Shown here piece after piece: positions 38,368 through 51,569 of a DNA stretch of 64,000 nucleotides (the first letter of the stretch is position 1; the number at the start of each line of letters is the position of its first letter). The notes under the pieces are model-generated. The model was not told where the DNA came from, did no database searches, and saw only the letters and a list, made by a program, of their open reading frames with translations. Both the position numbers and the translations under genes were made by a program. This DNA is from Osmia lignaria lignaria (lineage: Eukaryota; Arthropoda; Insecta; Hymenoptera; Megachilidae), in assembly GCF_051020975.1 (NCBI RefSeq), contig NW_027478161.1, forward strand, positions 248,001 to 312,000, given 5' to 3'.

Positions 38368-39333
38368 TTGCAGATTTATCTCAAGGGAAGGGGCCTGACG
38401 GACATATTTCGAGATATTTCTTTTTCTTGTTGTTCTTCTTCTGCACAGCTAAGCTGGAAGTGGCATTTGCAGCTCGCAATAGTGCAGAGTTATCTCAAAG
38501 AAAGGGGCCACGGTGTTTCTGTTCCTCTATTATGTTGGTGCGGCTTCGGAACTTTTATATATCTCGATATATCTCGAGAACTACGCATCTGATCAAAAAA
38601 TATCATAGAACATAAAAAGTAGGAAACTTAATTCTCTACAAATAAGGTCTCTCAACATTTTGCCATAGCTCGCTTCGTTTCCGAGATATTTGCAGATTTA
38701 TCTCAAGGGAAGGGGCCTGACGGACATATTTCGAGATATTTCTTCTTCTTGTTGTTCCTCTTCTGCACAGCTAAGCTGGAAGTGGCATTTGCAGCTCGCA
38801 ATAGTGCAGAGTTATCTCAAAGAAAGAGGCCACGGTGTTTCTGTACCTCTATTATGTTGGTGCAGCTTCGGAACTTTTAAATATCTTGATATATCTCGAG
38901 AACTACGCATCTGATAAAAAAATATCATAGAACATAAAAAGTAGGAAACCTAATTTTCTACAAAAAAGGTCTCTTAACATTTTGCCGTAGCTCGCTTCGT
39001 TTCCGAGATATTTGCAGATTTATCTCAAGGGAAGGGGCCTGACGGACATATTTCGAAATATTTCTTATTCTTGTTGTTCTTCTTCTGCACAGCTAAGCTG
39101 GAAGTGGCATTTGCAGCTCGCAATAGTGCAGAGTTATCTCAAAGAAAGGGGCCACGGTGTTTCTGTATCTCTATTATGTTGGTGCGGCTTCGGAACTTTT
39201 AAATATCTCGATATATCTCGAAAACTACGCTTCTGATCAGAAAATATCATAGAACGTTAATTGTAGGGAACATAATTCTCTACAAAAAAGGTCTCTTAAC
39301 ATTTTGCCATAGCTCGCTTCGTTTCCGAGATAT
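38368..39333 (+). repeat. Three units leading into the 5-unit repeat
   Basis: Unit 38368 is the CTGTTCCTC / TTTTATATATC type of 33537 and 37079, with private TTTTTCTTG. Units 38690 and 39012 are early relatives of 39334 and 39656 (a 644-base spacing); 39012 and 39656 share GATCAGAAAATATC and AACGTTAATTGTAGGGAAC. Confidence 0.85.
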
Positions 39334-40943
39334 TTGCAGATATATCTCAAGGGAAGGGGTCTGACGGACATATTTCGAGATATTTCTTCTTCTTGTTGTT
39401 CTTCTTCTGCACAGCTAAGCTGGAAGTGGCATTTGCAGCTCGCAATAGTGCAGAGTTATCTCAAAGAAAGAGGCCACGGTGTTTCTGTACCTCTATTATG
39501 TTGGTGCAGCTTCGGAACTTTTAAATATCTTGATATATCTCGAGAACTACGCATCTGATAAAAAAATATCATAGAACATAAAAAGTAGGAAACCTAATTT
39601 TCTACAAAAAAGGTCTCTTAACATTTTGCCGTAGCTCGCTTCGTTTCCGAGATATTTGCAGATTTATCTCAAGGGAAGGGGCCTGACGGACATATTTCGA
39701 AATATTTCTTATTCTTGTTGTTCTTCTTCTGCACAGCTAAGCTGGCAGTGGCATTTGCAGCTCGCAATAGTGCAGAGTTATCTCAAAGAAAGGGGCCACG
39801 GTGTTTCTGTATCTCTATTATGTTGGTGCGGCTTCGGAACTTTTAAATATCTCGATATATCTCGAAAACTACGCTTCTGATCAGAAAATATCATAGAACG
39901 TTAATTGTAGGGAACATAATTCTCTACAAAAAAGGTCTCTTAACATTTTGCCATAGCTCGCTTCGTTTCCGAGATATTTGCAGATTTATCTCAAGGGAAG
40001 GGGTCTGACGGACGTATTTCGAGATATTTCTTCTTCTTGTTGTTCTTCTTCTGCACAGCTAAGCTGGAAGTGGCATTTGCAGCTCGCAATAGTGCAGAGT
40101 TATCTCAAAGAAAGAGGCCACGGTGTTTCTGTACCTCTATTATGTTGGTGCGGCTTCGGAACTTTTAAATATCTCGATATATCTCGAAAACTACGCTTCT
40201 GATCAAAAAATATCAGAGAACGTAAATTGTATGAAACATAATTCTCTACAAAAAAGGTCGCTTAACATTTTGCCATAGCTCGCTTCGTTTCCGAGATATT
40301 TGCAGATTTATCTCAAGGGAAGGGTCCTGACGGACATATTTCGAGATATTTCTTCTTCTTGTTGTTCTTCTTCTGCACAGCTAAACTGGAAGTGGCATTT
40401 CCAGCTCGCAATAGTGCAGAGTTGTCTCAAAGAAAGGGGCCACGGTGTTTCTGTATCTCTATTATGTTGGTGCGGCTTCGGAACTTTTAAATATCTTGAT
40501 ATATCTCGAGATCTACGCATCTGATCAAAAAATATCATAGAACATAAAAAGTAGGAAACTTAATTTTCTACAAAAAAGGTCTCTTAACATTTTGCCATAG
40601 CTCGCTTCGTTTCCGAGATATTTGCAGATTTATCTCAAGGGAAGGGGCCTGACGGACATATTTCGAGATATTTCTTCTTCTTGTTGTTCTTCTTCTGCAC
40701 AGCTAAGCTGGAAGTGGCATTTGCGGCTCGCACTAGTGCAGAGTTATCTCAAAGAAAGGGGCCACGGTGTTTCTGTATCCCTATTATGTTGGTGCGGCTT
40801 CGGAACTTTTAAATATCTTGATATATCTCGAGAACTACGCATCTGATCAAAAAATATCATAGAACGTAAATAGTAGGAAACTTAATTCTCTACAAAAAAG
40901 GTCTCTTAAGATTTTGCCATAGCTCGCTTCGTTTCCGAGATAT
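39334..40943 (+). repeat. 5-unit higher-order repeat (1610 bp), copy 1
   Basis: Units 39334, 39656, 39978, 40300 and 40622 match 40944-42232 at 1610 bases. Markers: TACCTC with GCAGCTTCGG (first), CGAAATATT with GATCAGAAAAT (second), AATATCAGAGAACG with GTATGAAAC (third), GGTCGCTTAAC with GAGTTGTCTC and GAGATCTACGC (fourth), TATCCCTATT with AACGTAAATAG (fifth). The first unit's front differs between copies, so the repeat boundary is within it. Confidence 0.9.
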
Positions 40944-42553
40944 TTGCAGATTTATCTCAAGGGAAGGGGCCTGACGGACACATTTCGAGATATTTCTTCT
41001 TCTTGTTGTTCTTCTTCTGCACAGCTAAGCTGGAAGTGGCATTTGCAGCTCGCAATAGTGCAGAGTTATCTCAAAGAAAGAGGCCACGGTGTTTCTGTAC
41101 CTCTATTATGTTGGTGCAGCTTCGGAACTTTTAAATATCTTGATATATCTCGAGAACTACGCATCTGATAAAAAAATATCATAGAACATAAAAAGTAGGA
41201 AACCTAATTTTCTACAAAAAAGGTCTCTTAACATTTTGCCGTAGCTCGCTTCGTTTCCGAGATATTTGCAGATTTATCTCAAGGGAAGGGGCCTGACGGA
41301 CATATTTCGAAATATTTCTTATTCTTGTTGTTCTTCTTCTGCACAGCTAAGCTGGAAGTGGCATTTGCAGCTCGCAATAGTGCAGAGTTATCTCAAAGAA
41401 AGGGGCCACGGTGTTTCTGTATCTCTATTATGTTGGTGCGGCTTCGGAACTTTTAAATATCTCGATATATCTCGAAAACTACGCTTCTGATCAGAAAATA
41501 TCATAGAACGTTAATTGTAGGGAACATAATTCTCTACAAAAAAGGTCTCTTAACATTTTGCCATAGCTCGCTTCGTTTCCGAGATATTTGCAGATTTATC
41601 TCAAGGGAAGGGGTCTGACGGACATATTTCGAGATATTTCTTCTTCTTGTTGTTCTTCTTCTGCACAGCTAAGCTGGAAGTGGCATTTGCAGCTCGCAAT
41701 AGTGCAGAGTTATCTCAAAGAAAGAGGCCACGGTGTTTCTGTACCTCTATTATGTTGGTGCGGCTTCGGAACTTTTAAATATCTCGATATATCTCGAAAA
41801 CTACGCTTCTGATCAAAAAATATCAGAGAACGTAAATTGTATGAAACATAATTCTCTACAAAAAAGGTCGCTTAACATTTTGCCATAGCTCGCTTCGTTT
41901 CCGAGATATTTGCAGATTTATCTCAAGGGAAGGGTCCTGACGGACATATTTCGAGATATTTCTTCTTCTTGTTGTTCTTCTTCTGCACAGCTAAACTGGA
42001 AGTGGCATTTCCAGCTCGCAATAGTGCAGAGTTGTCTCAAAGAAAGGGGCCACGGTGTTTCTGTATCTCTATTATGTTGGTGCGGCTTCGGAACTTTTAA
42101 ATATCTTGATATATCTCGAGATCTACGCATCTGATCAAAAAATATCATAGAACATAAAAAGTAGGAAACTTAATTTTCTACAAAAAAGGTCTCTTAACAT
42201 TTTGCCATAGCTCGCTTCGTTTCCGAGATATTTGCAGATTTATCTCAAGGGAAGGGGCCTGACGGACATATTTCGAGATATTTCTTCTTCTTGTTGTTCT
42301 TCTTCTGCACAGCTAAGCTGGAAGTGGCATTTGCGGCTCGCACTAGTGCAGAGTTATCTCAAAGAAAGGGGCCACGGTGTTTCTGTATCCCTATTATGTT
42401 GGTGCGGCTTCGGAACTTTTAAATATCTTGATATATCTCGAGAACTACGCATCTGATCAAAAAATATCATAGAACGTAAATAGTAGGAAACTTAATTCTC
42501 TACAAAAAAGGTCTCTTAAGATTTTGCCATAGCTCGCTTCGTTTCCGAGATAT
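40944..42553 (+). repeat. 5-unit higher-order repeat (1610 bp), copy 2
   Basis: Five units in the same order as copy 1, with a few private changes (39656 has CTGGCAGTGG, this copy CTGGAAGTGG; 39978 has GGACGTATT, this copy GGACATATT). The TTAAGATTTTGCC and GGACACATTTC variants at the start of unit 40944 reappear at 42554, where a third copy would begin but then diverges. Confidence 0.9.
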
Positions 42554-42875
42554 TTGCAGATTTATCTCAAGGGAAGGGGCCTGACGGACACATTTCGAGA
42601 TATTTCTTCTTCTTGTTGTTCTTCATCTGCACAGCTAAACTGGAAGTGGCATTTCCAGCTCGCAATAGTGCAGAGTTATCTCAAAGAAAGGGGCCACGGT
42701 GTTTCTGTATCTCTATTATGTTGGTGCGGCTTCGGAACTTTTAAATATCTTGATATAACTCGAGAACTACGCATCTGATCAAAAAATATCATAGAACATA
42801 AAAAGTAGGAAACTTAATTCTCTGCAAATAAGGTCTCTTAACATTTTGCCATAGCTCGCTTCGTTTCCGAGATGT
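42554..42875 (+). repeat. Hybrid unit between 5-unit and 8-unit repeats
   Basis: The front is that of 40944 (TTAAGATTTTG upstream, GGACACATTTC). After the pyrimidine tract it switches to the CTAAACTGG / TTTCCAGCTC type and ends with CTCTGCAAATAAGG, the linker used in the next block. It also has a private ATATAACTCGAG. Confidence 0.8.
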
Positions 42876-45451
42876 TTGCAGATTCAGCTCAAAGGAACGG
42901 GGCTGACGGACATATTTCGAGATATTTCTTCTTCTTGTTGTTCTTCCTCTGCACAGCTAAGCTGGAAGTGGCATTTGCAGCTCGCAATAGTGCAGAGTTA
43001 TCTCAAAGAAAGGGGCTACGGAGTTTCTGTATCTCTATTATGTTGGTGCGGCTTCGGAACTTTTAAATATCTTGATATATCTCGAGAACTACGCATCTGA
43101 TCAAAAAATATCATAGAACATAAAAAGTAGGAAACTTAATTCTCTACAAAAAAGGTCTCTTAACATTTTACCATAGCTCGCTTGGTTTCCGAGATATTTG
43201 CAGATTTACCTCAAGGGAAGGGGCCTGACGGACATATTTCGGGATATTTCTTCTTCTTGTTGTTCTTCTTCTGCACAGCTAAGCTGGAAGTGGAATTTGC
43301 GGCTCGCACTAGTGCAGAGTTATCTCAAAGAAAGGGGCCACGGTGTTTCTGTATCTCTATTATGTTGGTGCGGCTTCGGAACTTTTAAATATCTTGATAT
43401 ATCTCGAGAACTACGCATCTGATCAAAAAATATCATAGAACATAAAAAGTAGGAAACTTAATTTTCTACAAAAAAGGTCTCTTAACATTTTGCCATAGCT
43501 CGCTTCGTTTCCGAGATATTTGCAGATTTATCTCAAGGGAAGGGGCCTAACGGACATATTTCGAGATATTTCTTCTTCTTGTTGTTCTTCTTCTGCACAG
43601 CTAAGCTGGAAGTGGCATTTCCGTCTCGCACTAGTGCAGAGTTATCTTAAAGAAAGGGGCCACGGCGTTTCTGTATCTCTATTATGTTGGTGCGGCTTCG
43701 GAACTTTTAAATATCTCGATATATCTCGAAAACTACGCTTCTGATCAAAAAATATCATAGAACATAAATTGTAGGAAACATAATTCTCTACAAAAAACGT
43801 CTCTTAACATTTTGCCATAGCTCGCTTCGTTTCCGAGATATTTGCAGATTTATCTCAAGGGAAGGGGCCTAACGGACATATTTCGAGATATTTCTTCTTC
43901 TTGTTGTTCTCCTTCTGCACAGCTAAACTGGAAGTGGCATTTCCAGCTCGCAATAGTGCAGAGTTATCTCTATGAAAGGGGCCACGGTGTTTCAGTATCT
44001 CTATTATGTTGGTGCGGCTTCGGAACTCTTAAATATCTTGATATATCTCGAGAACTACGCATCTGATCAAAAAATATCATAGAACATAAAAAGTAGGAAA
44101 CTTAATTCTCTGCAAATAAGGTCTCTTAACATTTTGCCATAGCTCGCTTCGTTTCCGAGATATTTGCAGATTCAGCTCAAAGGAACGGGGCTGACGGACA
44201 TATTTCGAGATATTTCTTCTTCTTGTTGTTCTTCCTCTGCACAGCTAAGCTGGAAGTGGCATTTGCAGCTCGCAATAGTGCAGAGTTATCTCAAAGAAAG
44301 GGGCCACGGAGTTTCTGTATCTCTATTATGTTGGTGCGGCTTCGGAACTTTTAACTATCTTGATATATCTCGAGAACTACGCATCTGATCAAAAAATATC
44401 ATAGAACATAAATAGTAGGAAACTTAGTTCTCTACAAAAAAGGTCTCTTAACATTTTGCCATAGCTCGCTTCGTTTCCGAGATATTTGCAGATTTATCTC
44501 AAGGGAAGGGGCCTGATGGACATATTTCGAGATATTTCTTCCTCTTGTTGTTCTTCTTCTGCACAGCTAAGCTGGAAGTGGCATTTGCGGCTCGCACTAG
44601 TGCAGAGTTATCTCAAAGAAAGGGGCCACGGTGTTTCTGTATCTCTATTATGTTGGTGCGGCTTCGGAACTTTTAAATATCTTGATATATCTCGAGAACT
44701 ACGCATCTGATCAAAAAATAGCACACAACGTAAATAGTAGGAAACTTAATTCTCTACAAAAAAGGTCTCTTAACATTTTGCCATAGCTCGCTCCGTTTCC
44801 GAGATATTTGCAGATATATCTCAAGGGAAGGGGCCTGACGGACATATTTCGAGATATTTCTTCTTCTTGTTGTTCTCCTTCTGCACAGCTAAGCTGGAAG
44901 TGGCATTTACAGCTCGCAATAGTGCAGAGTTATCTCAAAGAAAGGGGCCACGGTGTTTCTGTATCTCTATTATGTTGGTGCGGTTTCGGAACTTTTAAAT
45001 ATCTTGATATATCTCGAGAACTACGCATCTCATCAAAAAATATCATGGAACATGAAAAGTAGGAAACTTAATTCTCTACAAATAAGGTCTCTTAACATTT
45101 TGCCATAGCTCGCTTCGTTTCCGAGATATTTGCAGATTTATCTCAAGGGAAGGGGCCTGACGGACATATTTCGAGATATTTCTTCTTCTTGTTGTTCTTC
45201 TTCTGCACAGCTAAGCTGGAAGTGGCATTTGCAGCTCGCAATAGTGCAGAGTTATCTCAACGAAAGGGGCCACGGTGTTTCTGTATCTCTATTATGTTGG
45301 TGCGGCTTCGGAACTTTTAAATATCTTGTTATATCTCGAGAACTACGCATCTGATCAAAAAATATCATAGAACATAAAAAGTAGGAAACTTAATTCTCTG
45401 CAAATAAGGTCTCTTAACATTTTGCCGTAGCTCGCTTCGTTTCCGAGATGT
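42876..45451 (+). repeat. 8-unit higher-order repeat (2576 bp), copy 1
   Basis: Eight units from 42876 to 45130. The first seven match the following copy: CGAGATGTTTGC with GGGGCTACGGAG; ATTTTACCATAG with GCTTGGTTTCC and TTTACCTC; CACGGCGTTTC; TCTCTATGAAAGG with AACTCTTAAAT; ACTATCTTG; AATAGCACACAACG; GCTCGCTCCG with ATTTACAGCTC. Unit 44808 has private CTCATCAAAA and ATGGAACATGAAAAG, which reappear in 48672-49316. Unit 45130 differs from its counterpart 47706. Confidence 0.9.
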
Positions 45452-48027
45452 TTGCAGATTCAGCTCAAAGGAACGGGGCTGACGGACATATTTCGAGATA
45501 TTTCTTCTTCTTGTTGTTCTTCCTCTGCACAGCTAAGCTGGAAGTGGCATTTGCGGCTCGCAATAGTGCAGAGTTATCTCAAAGAAAGGGGCTACGGAGT
45601 TTCTGTATCTCTATTATGTTGGTGCGGCTTCGGAACTTTTAAATATCTTGATATATCTCGAGAACTACGCATCTGATCAAAAAATATCATAGAACATAAA
45701 AAGTAGGAAACTTAATTCTCTACAAAAAAGGTCTCTTAACATTTTACCATAGCTCGCTTGGTTTCCGAGATATTTGCAGATTTACCTCAAGGGAAGGGGC
45801 CTGACGGACATATTTCGGGATATTTCTTCTTCTTGTTGTTCTTCTTCTGCACAGCTAAGCTGGAAGTGGCATTTGCGGCTCGCACTAGTGCAGAGTTATC
45901 TCAAAGAAAGGGGCCACGGTGTTTCTGTATCTCTATTATGTTGGTGCGGCTTCGGAACTTTTAAATATCTTGATATATCTCGAGAACTACGCATCTGATC
46001 AAAAAATATCATAGAACATAAAAAGTAGGAAACTTAATTTTCTACAAAAAAGGTCTCTTAACATTTTGCCATAGCTCGCTTCGTTTCCGAGATATTTGCA
46101 GATTTATCTCAAGGGAAGGGGCCTAACGGACATATTTCGAGATATTTCTTCTTCTTGTTGTTCTTCTTCTGCACAGCTAAGCTGGAAGTGGCATTTGCGT
46201 CTCGCACTAGTGCAGAGTTATCTCAAAGAAAGGGGCCACGGCGTTTCTGTATCTCTATTATGTTGGTGCGGCTTCGGAACTTTTAAATATCTCGATATAT
46301 CTCGAAAACTACGCTTCTGATCAAAAAATATCATAGAACATAAATTGTAGGAAACATAATTCTCTACAAAAAACGTCTCTTAACATTTTGCCATAGCTCG
46401 CTTCGTTTCCGAGATATTTGCAGATTCAGCTCAAAGGAACGGGGCTGACGGACATATTTCGAGATATTTCTTCTTCTTGTTGTTCTTCTTCTGCACAGCT
46501 AAGCTGGAAGTGGCATTTCCAGCTCGCAATAGTGCAGAGTTATCTCTATGAAAGGGGCCACGGTGTTTCTGTATCTCTATTATGTTGGTGCGGCTTCGGA
46601 ACTCTTAAATATCTTGATATATCTCGAGAACTACGCATCTGATCAAAAAATATCATAGAACATAAAAAGTAGGAAACTTAATTCTCTGCAAATAAGGTCT
46701 CTTAACATTTTGCCATAGCTCGCTTCGTTTCCGAGATATTTGCAGATTCAGCTCAAAGGAACGGGGCTGACGGACATATTTCGAGATATTTCTTCTTCTT
46801 GTTGTTCTTCCTCTGCACAGCTAAGCTGGAAGTGGCATTTGCAGCTCGCAATAGTGCAGAGTTATCTCAAAGAAAGGGGCCACGGAGTTTCTGTATCTCT
46901 ATTATGTTGGTGCGGCTTCGGAACTTTTAACTATCTTGATATATCTCGAGAACTACGCATCTGATCAAAAAATATCATAGAACATAAATAGTAGGAAACT
47001 TAATTCTCTACAAAAAAGGTCTCTTAACATTTTGCCATAGCTCGCTTCGTTTCCGAGATATTTGCAGATTTATCTCAAGGGAAGGGGCCTGACGGACATA
47101 TTTCGAGATATTTCTTCTTCTTGTTGTTCTTCTTCTGCACAGCTAAGCTGGAAGTGGCATTTGCGGCTCGCACTAGTGCAGAGTTGTCTCAAAGAAAGGG
47201 GCCACGGTGTTTCTGTATCTCTATTATGTTGGTGCGGCTTCGGAACTTTTAAATATCTTGATATATCTCGAGAACTACGCATCTGATCAAAAAATAGCAC
47301 ACAACGTAAATAGTAGGAAACTTAATTCTCTACAAAAAAGGTCTCTTAACATTTTGCCATAGCTCGCTCCGTTTCCGAGATATTTGCAGATATATCTCAA
47401 GGGAAGGGGCCTGACGGACATATTTCGAGATATTTCTTCTTCTTGTTGTTCTTCTTCTGCACAGCTAAGCTGGAAGTGGCATTTACAGCTCGCAATAGTG
47501 CAGAGTTATCTCAAAGAAAGGGGCCACGGTGTTTCTGTATCTCTATTATGTTGGTGCGGCTTCGGAACTTTTAAATATCTTGATATATCTCGAGAACTAC
47601 GCATCTGATCAAAAAATATCATAGAACATAAAAAGTAGGAAACTTAATTCTCTACAAAAAAGGTCTCTTAACATTTTGCCATAGCTCGCTTCGTTTCCGA
47701 GATATTTGCAGATTTATCTCAAGGGAAGGGGCCTAACGGACATATTTCGAGATATTTCTTCTTCTTGTTGTTCTCCTTCTGCACAGCTAAACTGGAAGTG
47801 GCATTTCCAGCTCGCAATAGTGCAGAGTTATCTCTATGAAAGGGGCCACGGTGTTTCTGTATCTCTATTATGTTGGTGCGGCTTCGGAACTCTTAAATAT
47901 CTTGATATATCTCGAGAACTACGCATCTGATCAAAAAATATCATAGAACATAAAAAGTAGGAAACTTAATTCTCTGCAAATAAGGTCTCTTAACATTTTG
48001 CCATAGCTCGCTTCGTTTCCGAGATAT
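45452..48027 (+). repeat. 8-unit higher-order repeat (2576 bp), copy 2
   Basis: Seven of eight units match copy 1. Unit 46418 has an ATTCAGCTCAAAGGAAC front where 43842 has the common front, although both share TCTCTATGAAAGG: a front exchange. The eighth unit, 47706, resembles 43842 rather than 45130. Confidence 0.9.
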
Positions 48028-51000
48028 TTGCAGATTCAGCTCAAAGGAACGGGGCTGACGGACATATTTCGAGATATTTCTTCTTCTTGTTGTTCTTCCT
48101 CTGCACAGCTAAGCTGGAAGTGGCATTTGCAGCTCGCAATAGTGCAGAGTTATCTCAAAGAAAGGGGCCACGGAGTTTCTGTATCTCTATTATGTTGGTG
48201 CGGCTTCGGAACTTTTAAATATCTTGATATATCTCGAAAACTACGCTTCTGATCAAAAAATATCATAGAACATAAATAGTAGGAAACTTAATTCTCTACA
48301 AAAAAGGTCTCTTAACATTTTGCCATAGCTCGCTTCGTTTCCGAGATATTTGCAGATTTATCTCAAGGGAAGGGGCCTAACGGACATATTTCGAGATATT
48401 TCATCTTCTTGTTGTTCTTCTTCTGCACAGCTAAACTGGAAGTGGCATTTCCAGCTCGCAATAGTGCAGAGTTATCTCAAAGAAAGGGGCCACGGTGTTT
48501 CTGTATCTCTATTATGTTGGTGCGGCTTCGGAACTTTTAAATATCTTGATATATCTCGAGAACTACGCATCTGATCAAAAAATATCATGGAACATGAAAA
48601 GTAGGAAACTTAATTCTCTACAAATAAGGTCTCTTAACATTTTGCCATAGCTCGCTTCGTTTCCGAGATATTTGCAGATTTATCTCAAGGGAAGGGGCCT
48701 GACGGACATATTTCGAGATATTTCTTCTTCTTGTTGTTCTTCTTCTGCACAGCTAAACTGGAAGTGGCATTTGCGGCTCGCACTAGTGCAGAGTTATCTC
48801 AAAGAAAGGGGCCACGGTGTTTCTGTATCTCTATTATGTTGGTGCGGTTTCGGAACTTTTAAATATCTTGATATATCTCGAGAACTACGCATCTCATAAA
48901 AAAATATCATGGAACATGAAAAGTAGGAAACTTAATTCTCTACAAATAAGGTCTCTTAACATTTTGCCATAGCTCGCTTCGTTTCCGAGATATTTGCAGA
49001 TTTATCTCAAGGGAAGGTTCCTGACGGACATATTTCGAGATATTTCTTCTTCTTGTTGTTCTTCTTCTGCACAGCTAAGCTCGAAGTGGCATTTGCAGCT
49101 CGCAATAGTGCAGAGTTATCTCAAAGAAAGGGGCCACGGTGTTTCTGTATCTCTATTATGTTGGTGCGGTTTCGGAACTTTTAAATATCTTGATATATCT
49201 CGAGAACTACGCATCTCATCAAAAAATATCATGGAACCTGAAAAGTAGGAAACTTAATTCTCTACAAATAAGGTCTCTTAACATTTTGCCATAGCTCGCT
49301 TCGTTTCCGAGATATTTGCAGATTTATCTCAAGGGAAGGTTCCTGACGGACATATTTCGAGATATTTCTTCTTCTTGTTGTTCTTCTTCTGCACAGCTAA
49401 ACTGGAAGTGGCATTTGCGGCTCGCACTAGTGCAGAGTTATCTCAAAGAAAGGGGCCACGGTGTTTCTGTATCTCTATTATGTTGGTGCGGTTTCGGAAC
49501 TTTTAAATATCTTGATATATCTCGAGAACTACGCATCTGATCAAAAAATATCATGGAACATGAAAAGTATGAAACTTAATTCTCTACAAATAAGGTCTCT
49601 TAACATTTTGCCATAGCTCGCTTCGTTTCCGAGATATTTGCCGATTTATCTCAAGGGAAGGGGCCTGACGGACATATTTCGAGATATTTCTTCTTCTTGT
49701 TGTTCTTCTTCTGCACAGCTAAGCTGGAAGTGGCATTTGCAGCTCGCAATAGTGCAGAGTTATCTCAAAGAAAGGGGCCACGGTGTTTCTGTATCTCTAT
49801 TATGTTGGTGCGGCTTCGGAACTTTTAAATATCTTGATATATCTCGAGAACTACCCATCTGATCAAAAAATATCATAGAACATAAAAAGTAGGAAACTTA
49901 ATTCTCTACAAAAAAGGTCTCCTAACATTTTGCCATAGCTCGCTTCGTTTCCGAGATATTTGCAGATTTATCTCAAGGGAAGGGGCCTAACGGACATATT
50001 TCGAGATATTTCTTCTTCTTGTTGTTCTTCTTCTGCACAGCTAAACTGGAAGTGGCATTTCCAGCTCGCAATAGTGCAGAGTTATCTCAAAGAAAGGGGC
50101 CACGGTGTTTCTGTATCTCTATTATGTTGGTGCGGCTTCGGAACTTTTAAATATCTTGATATATCTCGAGAACTACGCATCTGATCAAAAAATATCATGG
50201 AACATGAAAAGTAGGAAACTTAATTCTCTACAAAAAAGGTCTCTTAACATTTTGCCATAGCTCGCTTCGTTTCCGAGATATTTGCAGATTTATCTCAAGG
50301 GAAGGGGCCTGACGGACATATTTCGAGATATTTCTTCTTCTTGTTGTTCGTGTTCTGCACAGCTAAGCTGGAAGTGGCATTTGCGTCTCGCACTAGTGCA
50401 GAGTTATCTCAAAGAAAGGGGCCACGGCGTTTCTGTATCTCTATTATGTTGGTGCGGCTTCGGAACTTTTAAATATCTCGATATATCTCGAAAACTACGC
50501 TTCTGATCAAAAAATATCATAGAACATAAATTGTAGGAAACATAATTCTCTACAAAAAACATCTCTTAACATTTTGCCATAGCTCGCTTCGTTTCCGAGA
50601 TATTTGCAGATTCAGCTCAAAGGAACGGGGCTGACGGACATATTTCGAGATATTTCTTCTTCTTGTTGTTCTTCCTCTGCACAGCTAAGCTGGAAGTGGC
50701 ATTTGCAGCTCGCAATAGTGCAGAGTTATCTCAAAGAAAGGGGCCACGGAGTTTCTGTATCTCTATTATGTTGGTGCGGCTTCGGAACTTTTAAATATCT
50801 TGATATATCTCGAGAACTACGCATCTGATCAAAAAATATCATAGAACATAAAAAGTAGGAAACTTAATTCTCTACAAAAAAGGTCTCTTAACATTTTGCC
50901 ATAGCTCGCTTGGTTTCCGAGATATTTGCAGATTTACCTCAAGGGAAGGGGCCTGACGGACATATTTCGAGATATTTCTTGTTCTTGTTGTTCTTCTTCT

Positions 51001-51569
51001 GCACAGCTAAGCTGGAAGTGGCATTTGCAGCTCGCAATAGTGCAGAGTTATCTCAAAGGAAGAGGCCACGGTGTTTCTGTACCTCTATTATGTTGGTGCA
51101 GCTTCGGAACTTTTAAATATCTCGATATATCTCAAAAACTACGCTTCTGATCAAAAAATATCATAGAACATAAAAAGTAGGAAACTTAATTCTCTACAAA
51201 AACGGTCTCTTAACATTTTGCCATAGCTCGCTTCGTTTCCGAGATATTTGCAGATTTGTCTCAAGCGAAGGGGCCTGACGGACATATTTCGAGATATTTC
51301 TTCTTCTTGTTGTTCTTCTTCTGCACAGCTAAGCTGGAAGTGGCATTTCCAGCTCGCAATCGTGCAGAGTTATCTCAAAGAAAGGGGCCACGGTGTTTCT
51401 GTATCTCTATTATGTTGGTGCGGCTTCGGAACTTTTAAATATCTCGATATATCTCGAAAACTACGCTTCTGATCAAAAAATATCATAGAACATGAATTGT
51501 AGGAAACATAATTCTCTACAAAAAAGGTCTCTTAACATTTTGCCATAGCTCGCTTCGTTTCCGAGATAT
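48028..51569 (+). repeat. Mixed units after the 8-unit repeat
   Basis: Eleven regular units. Unit 48028 resembles 44164/46740 in front but has a CTCGAAAAC...CTTCTGATC tail joined to AAATAGTAGGAAACTT, a recombinant of the two tail haplotypes. Units 48672, 48994 and 49316 share GCGGTTTCGG and ATGGAAC with CTGAAAAG/ATGAAAAG; the latter two share GAAGGTTCCTG. Unit 50282 repeats the GCGTCTCGCAC / CACGGCGTTTC type of 46096, and 50926 repeats the GCTTGGTTTCC / TTTACCTC type of 45774. No regular HOR is seen. Confidence 0.85.

Noticed and set aside
29088..38615. 62-codon frames (MLFFFCTAKLEV...) at 29088, 33596, 37138 and 38427
   Set aside because: They exist only because TTTTATATATC removes a stop in this second frame; they start within the pyrimidine tract at TTG and show no independent conservation.
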